Shown piece after piece: positions 1 through 7,217 of a stretch of DNA of 34,017 nt. The DNA comes from CAZCQG01 sp964500775. GTDB lineage: Bacteria; Campylobacterota; Campylobacteria; Campylobacterales; CAZCQG01. Made by a program: the position numbers and the translations under genes. The stretch's first letter is position 1. Each line of letters starts with the position of its first letter. The stretch covers positions 1 through 34,017 of the forward strand of contig CAZCQG010000022.1 in assembly GCA_964500775.1 (NCBI GenBank). Reading direction: 5' to 3'. The notes beneath the pieces are model-generated. The model was not told the origin of the DNA. It searched no databases and saw only the letters and a program-made list of their open reading frames with translations.

Positions 1-1068
1 CTGTAGCTCTTCGATCAAAAGCGTCCTGTCGTAGGCTTGTTCGTTTTGGATATATAACAACTCTTTTTTTAATAGCTCTATTTCTATGTCGCGCTTGAGT
101 ATCTCAAACCTATGCCGCACAAGCTCTATTCGATCAAAGATAGCTTCGAGTTTCGTCGCTTTATCGACGATGTATTCCGGTGTGGTGATCTTCCCTATAT
201 CGTGCATCAGCGCGGCGATTCGTATCTCGTTGAGTTGATTAAAATCATATGTAACGTCTTTATATTTCCCCTCTTCACATTCGTGGAGTGCCCTTGCGAT
301 CATCATCGATATTTCGGCGACTTTTCGCACGTGACCGCCGGTATACGGGGACTTGGCATCGATCGCAGAGGCGATGCTTTTGATGAATGATTCTAAAAGG
401 GCTTCGAGTTCGTTGATAAGCTTTAAGTTCGTGAGTGCCATACCCGCTTGTGAAGCTAGCGAGTTGGTACTATCGACATCCTCTTTGCTAAAGCTCGTAA
501 TTTCGCTCTCTTCACTAAGTCTGTTGATGAGCTGCACTACCCCGACCACTTCGCCGTCATAGTTTTTCATAGGAATCACGAGCATCGATTTTGAGCGATA
601 CCCCGTGCTGGCATCAAACTTTTTCGTCCCTTCAAAGTTGAAACCTTCGGCGGTGTATACGTCTTCGATGTTTATCTGCTCGCCCTCTAGCGCGCTTAGT
701 ACCGCGACCATCTCTCTATTTTCCGTCCCGTCGGCCTTGAAAAGGGGGAGTTCGGGCCACGTGATTTTGCTTTTCGTGCCGCCCATATAGGTATTGAGCG
801 ACTTGTTTGCGACGACGGTAAAACGCAAAGATCTTTTATCGTCGCTCATAATATATAGCGTCCCGCCGTCACTATTGGTAAAGTCCATCGCTTGATTGAT
901 AATCATCTCAAAGAGTTTTTCTCTGTTGCTCTCGGCAGAGAGGGCGACACCGATTTTGTTGAGCCTGTTGATATGCTCGATTTGATACTCGGTAAAACTC
1001 TGAACGTCGACTAAAACCTTGGACAGAAGCTTATTTACGCCCTCGTTTTCCGAAAATGTGAAATTCAT
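1..1068 (-). CDS. GAF and HD-GYP domain protein (3' end outside window)
   Basis: Open frame from ATG at 1068 that runs off the left edge (356 codons visible). A purine-rich GGGGTGGG lies just before the start. After a short helical N-terminus, residues about 35-225 read as a GAF sensor domain (ending near DVDSTNSLASQAGMALTNLK). From about residue 240 an HD domain begins, with a conserved His (GGHVRK) and the metal-binding MHDIGK at about 190-207 of the window, followed by TPEYIVDK. This is the pattern of HD-GYP cyclic-di-GMP phosphodiesterases, but the GYP motif lies outside the window, so activity cannot be judged. No membrane segment is seen, so it is probably cytosolic. It follows hemW on the same strand after 73 bases, with a possible -10 (TATTAT, 1116-1111) of its own. 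Confidence 0.85.
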   Translation of the reverse strand, partial: MNFTFSENEGVNKLLSKVLVDVQSFTEYQIEHINRLNKIGVALSAESNREKLFEMIINQAMDFTNSDGGTLYIMSDDKRSLRFTVVANKSLNTYMGGTKSKITWPELPLFKADGTENREMVAVLSALEGEQINIEDVYTAEGFNFEGTKKFDASTGYRSKSMLVIPMKNYDGEVVGVVQLINRLSEESEITSFSKEDVDSTNSLASQAGMALTNLKLINELEALLESFIKSIASAIDAKSPYTGGHVRKVAEISMMIARALHECEEGKYKDVTYDFNQLNEIRIAALMHDIGKITTPEYIVDKATKLEAIFDRIELVRHRFEILKRDIEIELLKKELLYIQNEQAYDRTLLIEELQ

Positions 1069-1141
1069 ACCCACCCCGATACTTAACAAACTTTACTTTT
1101 AACTAACACGATAATACCGCATATTTACTTTTCATTGAATT

Positions 1142-2179
1142 TTACAACAAGAAAATCGCCATTTCGTCGCTTAAAAAGTAATCAGTGTTATATATTTTCC
1201 CGTTGTGCACTTTTACTAAACCTTCATTTACGAGACTATTTACTTTTCTCCCCTCAAGGAGTTTCATATCGACCCCGAGTTCACATCGCAATCCCATAAA
1301 AATCGCTTCGGTTCGTTTTTTGATTTTGTCTATTATTTCGACTTGTACTTCTTCATTTCCCTCGATATATTTTTTTGGATTCTTCGTATTGGTATAGCGC
1401 GTATTATCCACGTATCCTACTGCCCCCGCTCCGATACCGAGATACTCTTCGCCCCTCCAATAGCCGAGGTTGTGGAGAGATTTTTTCTTGCCGAAATTTG
1501 ATACTTCGTACCACTCAAATCCACTCTCTCGTAGCCGTGCCGCAAGATATTTCGCGCTCTCTACGTCATCATCGCTCACGCTCACGTCAAGTCCTCCTCC
1601 CTCTTCGATACTCAAACAATACGCACTAATATGCTCCACATCCAAAGCGAGTGCTTTCTCTATTTCGGATTCCAAGAATGCTACGGTATCAAAGATCGTC
1701 CCGTATATAAGGTCGATGGATATGTTACGCATCCCCGCTTCTTTTGCTACGGCGACACATTTTTGTATGTCGTATTCGCTATGTTCACGCTGGAGGAGTT
1801 TGAGTTTATCGGATTGAAAGCTTTGAACGCCGATGCTAAGTCTATTGATTCCCATTGCTTGCATTTTCGCCGCCCACTCTTTCGTCAAAGATTCGGGGTT
1901 TGCCTCTATGCTCAACTCCGTGGTTTCGGAGATGTAGGGATGCAATATTTCAAACACTTTTTCGTAATGATTTGCGTGTGCTAGACTCGGGGTGCCGCCG
2001 CCGATATAGAGTGTTTTGATCGTATTTTTCGAGAGATGCTCTTTTTTTGCCTCGATCTCGTTTTTGAGCGCATCAAAGTAGTGTACTATTAGCGCATCAT
2101 CCTGCGAGATAGGATAGGAATTAAACGTGCAGTACCCGCACTTTGAGGCACAAAACGGAATATGGAGATAGAGTAGCAC
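1142..2179 (-). CDS. hemW: HemW-type radical SAM haem chaperone
   Basis: 345 residues starting at GTG 2179 with AAGGG upstream. The N-terminus LLYLHIPFCASKCGYC carries the radical-SAM CxxxCxxC (C10, C14, C17), followed by a glycine-rich IGGGTPS and the EANPES and NRLSIGVQSF motifs of the HemN/HemW family. HemW lacks the long N-terminal extension and the extra cysteine seen in true HemN, and the length (about 350) fits HemW. In characterised members it binds haem and helps insert it into respiratory proteins rather than oxidising coproporphyrinogen. A genuine HemN is present at 29028-30389, which supports the HemW assignment here. It is divergent from rppH across a shared palindromic -10 region. 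Confidence 0.88.
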   Translation of the reverse strand: MLLYLHIPFCASKCGYCTFNSYPISQDDALIVHYFDALKNEIEAKKEHLSKNTIKTLYIGGGTPSLAHANHYEKVFEILHPYISETTELSIEANPESLTKEWAAKMQAMGINRLSIGVQSFQSDKLKLLQREHSEYDIQKCVAVAKEAGMRNISIDLIYGTIFDTVAFLESEIEKALALDVEHISAYCLSIEEGGGLDVSVSDDDVESAKYLAARLRESGFEWYEVSNFGKKKSLHNLGYWRGEEYLGIGAGAVGYVDNTRYTNTKNPKKYIEGNEEVQVEIIDKIKKRTEAIFMGLRCELGVDMKLLEGRKVNSLVNEGLVKVHNGKIYNTDYFLSDEMAIFLL

Positions 2180-2206
2180 GCTAATCCCTTTTTAAATAGT
2201 GTTGCC

Positions 2207-2218
2207 CTATAATTATAG
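2207..2218. promoter_or_regulatory. Divergent hemW/rppH promoter with a palindromic -10
   Basis: The 86-base gap between the divergent hemW and rppH contains CTATAATTATAG, a perfect 12-base palindrome. It gives a consensus TATAAT on the + strand (2208-2213, towards rppH) and the same TATAAT on the - strand (2217-2212, towards hemW). No good -35 is visible on either side, which is usual for sigma-70 promoters in Campylobacterota. Sequence observation is direct; promoter activity is inferred. Confidence 0.6.
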
Positions 2219-2265
2219 CTAGAATCTATCCCAAAAAAATATGCTTTGGAGAATGCGCAAAATCT

Positions 2266-2742
2266 ATGAACAAAAACAATAAAAAAAGCTATCGTCCCAA
2301 TGTCGCCGCCATAGTTTTGTCGCAAAAATATCCACAGGAATGCGAGATATTTATCGCCTGTAGAAGCGATATAAGAGATGCGTGGCAATTCCCGCAAGGG
2401 GGGATCGATAACGACGAATCTCCGAGAGAGGCTCTCTATCGAGAACTCAAAGAAGAGATCGGCACCGATGACATAGAGATCATCTCCGAATACCCCGATT
2501 GGATAAGCTACGATTTCCCCGAAACCGTAGCGCGCAAGATGTACCCGTTTGACGGACAGATTCAGAAGTATTATTTAGTTCGACTAAGGAGCGACGACAA
2601 GATAGACATAGCGACGAAACATCCCGAATTCAGCGAATACAAATTCGTAAAATACGGCAACGTTTTTGATTACATCACGTACTTTAAACGACCCGTATAC
2701 AAACAAGTTTTAGAATATTTCAAAAAAGAAGGATACCTTTAA
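2266..2742 (+). CDS. rppH: RNA pyrophosphohydrolase (Nudix)
   Basis: 158 residues. The complete Nudix box GX5EX7REUXEEXG lies at residues 45-66 (GG..ES..REALYRELKEEIG). The YRPNVAAIVLS opening, AWQFPQGGID and the C-terminal FKRPVYKQVLEYFKKEGYL match the RppH/NudH (older name InvA) family. These enzymes remove pyrophosphate from the 5' triphosphate end of mRNA and start decay, and also hydrolyse diadenosine polyphosphates. The ATG at 2266 gives the usual family length. A GGAG at 2248-2251 is rather far away (14 bases). It heads the rppH-lysC-hobA-holB-folP series, an order I recall from Helicobacter and Campylobacter. lysC starts one base after its stop. Confidence 0.92.
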   Translation: MNKNNKKSYRPNVAAIVLSQKYPQECEIFIACRSDIRDAWQFPQGGIDNDESPREALYRELKEEIGTDDIEIISEYPDWISYDFPETVARKMYPFDGQIQKYYLVRLRSDDKIDIATKHPEFSEYKFVKYGNVFDYITYFKRPVYKQVLEYFKKEGYL

Positions 2743-2743
2743 A

Positions 2744-3949
2744 ATGATTATCGTACAAAAGTACGGCGGAACAAGCGTAGGCGATTTGGAGCGAATCCAA
2801 AACGTAGCCAATAGGGTAGCAAGGACAAAAAAAGAGGGTAATAAACTCGTAGTCGTGGTTTCGGCGATGAGCGGCGAAACAAATAAACTCATAGAGTATG
2901 CGGAGTACTACAGCAAAACTCCTTCAACTAGAGAGATGGACATATTGCTTAGCTCGGGTGAGCGGGTCACGGCGGCACTACTAGCTATAGCACTACAAGA
3001 GATGGGGCATAAAGCCGTAGCGCTCACCGGAAGACGTGCGGGCATCTACACCGATAACGTCCACTCAAAAGCGAGAATCGAACACATCGATCCAAATCCT
3101 ATCAAAAAACATATCGACAACGACGAGATAGTAGTCGTTGCGGGATTCCAAGGAATCACGGTTGATGGAGACGTTACGACACTAGGGCGCGGCGGTAGCG
3201 ATCTCACCGCAGTCGCAGTCGCAGGTGCTATCAATGCCGATCTTTGCGAGATATACACCGACGTGGACGGCGTCTATACCACCGACCCGAGAATCGAACC
3301 CAAAGCCAAGAAGCTTGAGAAAATTAGTTATGACGAGATGCTAGAACTCGCGAGCCTCGGAGCAAAGGTATTGCAAAACAGAAGCGTAGAACTGGCAAAA
3401 AAACTCAACGTAGACATTGTCACTAGAAGCTCGTTCAATGATAACGAAGGAACATTAATCACCAAGGAAGAGAATATTATGGAACAACCGATCGTAAGCG
3501 GAGTGGCGCTAGATAGGAATCAAGCAAGAGTAAGCGTGGTAAATATAGAGGACAAACCCGGCATCGCCGCGGAGCTTTTCGGCGCATTGGCAAATAAAAA
3601 CATTAACGTCGATATGATAGTACAAACCATCGGACATGACGGCAAAACAGACCTTGATTTCACCGTCCCAAAAAACGAGATAGCACTCGTGCAAAACTGC
3701 CTCAAAGAGTACGAGAGCGCGTGCGAAGCGATAGAATACGACAGCAACGTCTCAAAAGTATCGGTCGTGGGTGTCGGGATGAAGTCGCACTGCGGCGTCG
3801 CGAAAAGCGCGTTCAAGGCATTGGCGGACGAAAACATAAACATCCGAATGATAAGTACTAGTGAAATAAAAATCTCTATGGTTATCGACGAAAAATACGG
3901 GGAACTCGCCGTAAGAGCACTCCACAGCGCATATAAACTGGATCAATAG
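2744..3949 (+). CDS. lysC: Aspartate kinase
   Basis: 401 residues. The N-terminal KYGGTSVGD is the nucleotide/aspartate-binding motif of aspartokinases. Further kinase-domain motifs are VVSAMSG, LLSSGERV, TTLGRGGSDLTAVA and YTDVDGVYTTDPR. Two ACT regulatory domains follow from about residue 265, recognisable from VNIEDKPGIAAELFGALA and VGVGMKSHCGVAKSAFKALA. It phosphorylates L-aspartate in the first step of the lysine (diaminopimelate), threonine and methionine pathway; ACT domains normally bind the feedback amino acids. Length is typical for a single-function alpha/beta aspartokinase. It sits between rppH (1-base gap) and hobA (3-base gap) in an evident operon. Confidence 0.95.
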   Translation: MIIVQKYGGTSVGDLERIQNVANRVARTKKEGNKLVVVVSAMSGETNKLIEYAEYYSKTPSTREMDILLSSGERVTAALLAIALQEMGHKAVALTGRRAGIYTDNVHSKARIEHIDPNPIKKHIDNDEIVVVAGFQGITVDGDVTTLGRGGSDLTAVAVAGAINADLCEIYTDVDGVYTTDPRIEPKAKKLEKISYDEMLELASLGAKVLQNRSVELAKKLNVDIVTRSSFNDNEGTLITKEENIMEQPIVSGVALDRNQARVSVVNIEDKPGIAAELFGALANKNINVDMIVQTIGHDGKTDLDFTVPKNEIALVQNCLKEYESACEAIEYDSNVSKVSVVGVGMKSHCGVAKSAFKALADENINIRMISTSEIKISMVIDEKYGELAVRALHSAYKLDQ

Positions 3950-3952
3950 TAG

Positions 3953-4498
3953 ATGCAAGAATTGCACCGATGGACGATAGAGACCATCAGAAATGATGAT
4001 TCTATGATGAGCTGGCTAGAAGAGCGGAAGTTTGAATGGATTCCGCTCGTGAAAAACTGCCTCTCCTCACTCCTTGAAGGAAAGTCGATAATTATCGTCA
4101 CCGATCCTAATAGGGAGTGGTTTTGCAATCAAGTTTGCACCAATATAAATAAAATCGAGAACGGAAGACCTTTTCTTCCGTTCTATCCGCTAAAATCACT
4201 TTTCAACCAACTCGATACGCTAAAAAATGACGAAGATATACTCCTTTTAAACGATCTCCTTAGCGTCTCGTTTAAAAACGACTATATTTTTTGGTATATC
4301 GGGAAATGCGACGATAAAAGGCTCAAACTCGCCCTTTCAAAAGATGATTCGTTCCTTTGGGTATTTGATGAGGAGATACAAAATAGCTTCACCCTAAGCT
4401 CCACCGACGATCTGTTGGATCAAAAACTTTATCAGCTTTTTAGGATTTTCGACAAAAGCATAAATGCGGCGCTCTTCAATGAGGTCAATCTCGCCTAG
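3953..4498 (+). CDS. hobA: DnaA-binding replication regulator HobA
   Basis: 181 residues. I recognise it as HobA from its overall sequence (MSWLEERKFEWIPLVKN near the start, REWFCNQVC, FLPFYPL, LSVSFKNDYIFWYIGK, ALSKDDSFLWVFDEE) and from its place between lysC and holB. HobA is a lineage-specific protein of Epsilonproteobacteria. In Helicobacter pylori it forms a tetramer that binds DnaA domain I and promotes orisome assembly, a structural counterpart of E. coli DiaA without close sequence similarity. It starts 3 bases after lysC, and holB starts inside its 3' end (20-base overlap from ATG 4479), implying translational coupling of two replication genes. Confidence 0.85.
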   Translation: MQELHRWTIETIRNDDSMMSWLEERKFEWIPLVKNCLSSLLEGKSIIIVTDPNREWFCNQVCTNINKIENGRPFLPFYPLKSLFNQLDTLKNDEDILLLNDLLSVSFKNDYIFWYIGKCDDKRLKLALSKDDSFLWVFDEEIQNSFTLSSTDDLLDQKLYQLFRIFDKSINAALFNEVNLA

Positions 4499-5135
4499 CC
4501 TCCCTTTTGAGCCGATCAATAAGGCAATCATCACCGAAAACATAGAATCTTACGCAGAATCTATTACCAAAAATCTCTCTCCCCAATATTACAAACTTTT
4601 TCTCAAAGACGAGTTCGTCATCGAAAATTCTAAAGAGGTAATCGCCGAATCTTATATCGCGGTGAGCCATCCGAAACTCATCGTCATGGGGGCAAAAAAA
4701 TTCAACACGTACGCGCAAAATTCCCTCCTGAAGATTCTCGAAGAGCCGCCTAGAAACATCACCTATATGCTCATCACCCCTTCCAAAACCGCCCTCCTTC
4801 CGACGGTAAAATCTCGCCTTAGGATAGAGCATTTGAGGGAAAAAAGGGTAAAAGAGGATCGCTTGATCGAAATCAAGGGGCTCAATCTTCAAACCATTTT
4901 CGAATTTAATAAAAATAACCCTTTTTTGAGCAAAGAGAAGTCTCGGGCGGCGATTGAGGATATTTTTTTTCAATGTGTGGAGCTTGGGATACGGCTCAAC
5001 GAAAAAGAGGCGCTTCTCTTCGGCGATGCACACAAGATGGTCGAGCTCAACCAAAGAGGTTCGGTAGTCATCACGATGCTCTTGTTAAGTATACTTAGGA
5101 GACGAAAACTTGCGAGTAACACTGCTAGAAAATAG
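4479..5135 (+). CDS. holB: DNA polymerase III delta-prime subunit
   Basis: About 218 residues from ATG 4479; an in-frame ATG at 4464 would add 5 residues. The telltale segment is AQNSLLKILEEPPRNITYMLITPSKTALLPTVKSRLR, the arginine-finger region (SRC/SRLR) of clamp-loader AAA+ subunits. There is no Walker A, as expected for delta-prime, and the protein is shorter than E. coli HolB (334), in line with the reduced epsilonproteobacterial homologues. It would be a structural subunit of the clamp loader that opens the beta clamp. It overlaps hobA upstream and folP downstream (26 bases). Confidence 0.82.
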   Translation: MRSISPSLPFEPINKAIITENIESYAESITKNLSPQYYKLFLKDEFVIENSKEVIAESYIAVSHPKLIVMGAKKFNTYAQNSLLKILEEPPRNITYMLITPSKTALLPTVKSRLRIEHLREKRVKEDRLIEIKGLNLQTIFEFNKNNPFLSKEKSRAAIEDIFFQCVELGIRLNEKEALLFGDAHKMVELNQRGSVVITMLLLSILRRRKLASNTARK

Positions 5136-6246
5136 CCGCCCGATAAAAGAGTACCTCCAAGCCCTAGGATGTGATGCCGCGGGTATCTCCATCATGGAGA
5201 AAAAGGGGGAACTTTTTATTTTTAAAATCGAAGCGTTAGACCTCAAAGCCTCTCTTATCTTGAAACAAGATGCCCTCTCTTTGGGGGGAGATTTCGCCCT
5301 TGCAAAAGATGCGATATTATTAAAAAATCCTTATCTAACGGGCATACTTATCCTCAACCGCAAACAACTCGAACTCCTCGTAAAAAAAGAGAAAGCGCAA
5401 CCTTTCGGTCTCAAAAAACTCTCCGCACTTTTAGAATCACACCTCAAAGCACCCCGCTTCCAAGAGGTGCGCATCATGGGGGTCATCAATGCCAATAGCG
5501 ACAGCTTCTACGAAAAAAGTCGATTTACGGGACAAAAAGCGATAGAAAAAATGGCACAGATGGCAGAAGAGGGAGCCGACATCATCGACATCGGCGCGGT
5601 CTCTAGCGCACCCAATACCGATTTTGTGAGTGAAGAGGAGGAGCTAGCACGCCTCAAAGAGATTTTTGCGGCGATAGCCAAAAGCAACATCACCCAAAAA
5701 TGCCGTCTTAGCATCGACACATTCAGGGCAAAAGTCGCGGAAGAAGCGCTTGCTTGCGGATTTCATATCATTAACGACATTACGGGTTTAAGCGACATCG
5801 CTCTTGGCGAAGCGGTCGCAAAACACGATGCCGAACTCGTTATCATGCATATGCAGGGCACTCCAAAAACGATGCAGCAAAACCCCTACTACGACGACGT
5901 GATAGACGAAGTCGATGCATTTTTCGCCCAACGGATAGAGCGTGCTAAGAATCTCGGGATACAAAACATCGTCTTAGACGTAGGAGTAGGCTTTGGCAAG
6001 CGCTTAGAAGATAATATACGCCTCATCCGCCATCTCCGCCATTTCAGCCGATTTGGCTATGAGCTATTGGTGGGTGCGAGCCGCAAATCTATGATCGACA
6101 AAATCTCCCCTGCTCTCCCAAGCGAACGCCTTGGCGGCACACTCGCCATACACCTCGAATCGATAAAAAACGGCGCAACCCTCATCCGCTGCCACGATGT
6201 CAAAGAGCACAAACAAGCACTCCTCCTCCAAAAGGCGCTCTCTTGA
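5110..6246 (+). CDS. folP: Dihydropteroate synthase with N-terminal extension
   Basis: 378 residues from TTG 5110, chosen because TTAGGAG ends 8-9 bases upstream. The first 110 or so residues are an extension absent from E. coli FolP (about 280) but usual, as I recall, in this lineage. From there the synthase motifs follow in order: IMGVINANSDSF (a variant of the usual NVTPDSF), DIGAVSSAP (variant of DIGGESTRPG), LSIDTFRAKVAEEAL, IINDITG, HMQGTPKTMQQNP, LDVGVGFGK, GASRKSMI and RCHDVKEH. It joins p-aminobenzoate and hydroxymethyl-dihydropterin pyrophosphate in folate synthesis. Overlaps holB (26 bases) and shares TTGA with the next gene. Confidence 0.92.
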   Translation: MRVTLLENSRPIKEYLQALGCDAAGISIMEKKGELFIFKIEALDLKASLILKQDALSLGGDFALAKDAILLKNPYLTGILILNRKQLELLVKKEKAQPFGLKKLSALLESHLKAPRFQEVRIMGVINANSDSFYEKSRFTGQKAIEKMAQMAEEGADIIDIGAVSSAPNTDFVSEEEELARLKEIFAAIAKSNITQKCRLSIDTFRAKVAEEALACGFHIINDITGLSDIALGEAVAKHDAELVIMHMQGTPKTMQQNPYYDDVIDEVDAFFAQRIERAKNLGIQNIVLDVGVGFGKRLEDNIRLIRHLRHFSRFGYELLVGASRKSMIDKISPALPSERLGGTLAIHLESIKNGATLIRCHDVKEHKQALLLQKALS

Positions 6247-7217
6247 AAGAGAGGCTTATTAATAGGCTCGTAGAGGAGTTTGGACAAAATAGAAATCAAC
6301 TAAGCATCAAAAACAACGACGAGCTTCAAGAGTTATACAATCATCTCACGAAAAAACGCTTAGAACATCTAAAAAAAGAGATAGAAGGGATCATCGACGA
6401 ATCGAAAAAAGTAGAAAAGATGAGCGATACCGAAGAGATAAAGCAAGCCGAAAAGTACTGGAGAGAGATCAGCGACAATATAAAAAATCCGAAAAAACTT
6501 TACAAAATCATCGATACAATGGTACGCACGATAGACATCGTCATCATCAATGAAATGGTCGATAATCACACAAATGAGCAAACGTATAACACTATCTTTA
6601 GAAAGATTCGGGTGAAATACCGACAATTTCAAGAAGAGCTACTAGACGAGATAAAAAAACTCTACCTCACGCTTCCCGAAGAGGAGATGTATAACCAAGT
6701 CGTAAAACTAAAAAACTATAAAGAAGATTTAAACAAACTTAAATACATCCTTGAGACCTTTACCAATCCCAAGAAAAGCGAATCGATAAAAAAACTCGCC
6801 GCGATAAAAAAAGAGATACTCAAAAACTATTTCCCCGACGCACACGATGTCGAGTATAGGGAGTACATCGAAAACAAGATCATCAAAACCAAGCTCATCG
6901 ACAAAATCGTCGCAATGAAAAACGGCTACACCAAAGAAGATCTCCTCTCTAAAAGCGTCGAAGACCTTCGGAATCTCCGTGAGTTTTTGGTCGAAGAGCA
7001 CAATAAAATGGTGCGCGAACGCAAACTCTACAACAAATACGTCAAAGCCTTTGAGGATGAATTTTATAATAAAGACGACACCTCGCTCTCGCTATTGGCA
7101 AAAGAGGCGCGTAAAGAGCTAGAGCTCGCGCAAATGCGAGAGATCGTCGAGGCGATAAAAAACTTCGACAGCGCTTACGGCGAAAAGGTGAATTTGCTAC
7201 TTATCGGTGCCTCTTGA
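6243..7217 (+). CDS. Charged helical/coiled-coil protein of unknown function
   Basis: 324 residues from TTG 6243 (AAGG about 7 bases upstream), overlapping the folP stop. I do not recognise a family. It is very rich in Lys and Glu with few Gly or Pro, no signal peptide and no membrane segment, and reads as almost all alpha-helix with coiled-coil stretches. Two similar units are visible: residues 4-37 (RLINRLVEEF...NNDELQELYNHLTKKR) and roughly 220-256 (KLIDKIVAMK...KSVEDLRNLREFLVEEH), sharing the pattern LI-K-(I/L)-V then K/N-x-x-(E/D)-L-x-x-L-x-x-x-L. It lies between folP and the membrane protein genes and overlaps the next start by 11 bases, so it is co-translated with them. Cytosolic scaffold or adaptor is a guess only. 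Confidence 0.7.
   Translation: MKERLINRLVEEFGQNRNQLSIKNNDELQELYNHLTKKRLEHLKKEIEGIIDESKKVEKMSDTEEIKQAEKYWREISDNIKNPKKLYKIIDTMVRTIDIVIINEMVDNHTNEQTYNTIFRKIRVKYRQFQEELLDEIKKLYLTLPEEEMYNQVVKLKNYKEDLNKLKYILETFTNPKKSESIKKLAAIKKEILKNYFPDAHDVEYREYIENKIIKTKLIDKIVAMKNGYTKEDLLSKSVEDLRNLREFLVEEHNKMVRERKLYNKYVKAFEDEFYNKDDTSLSLLAKEARKELELAQMREIVEAIKNFDSAYGEKVNLLLIGAS

Noticed and set aside
2253..2282. Nine-codon ORF (MRKIYEQKQ) overlapping the rppH start, as a possible leader peptide
   Set aside because: The GGAG is only one base from its ATG, too close for use, and there is no regulatory codon pattern.
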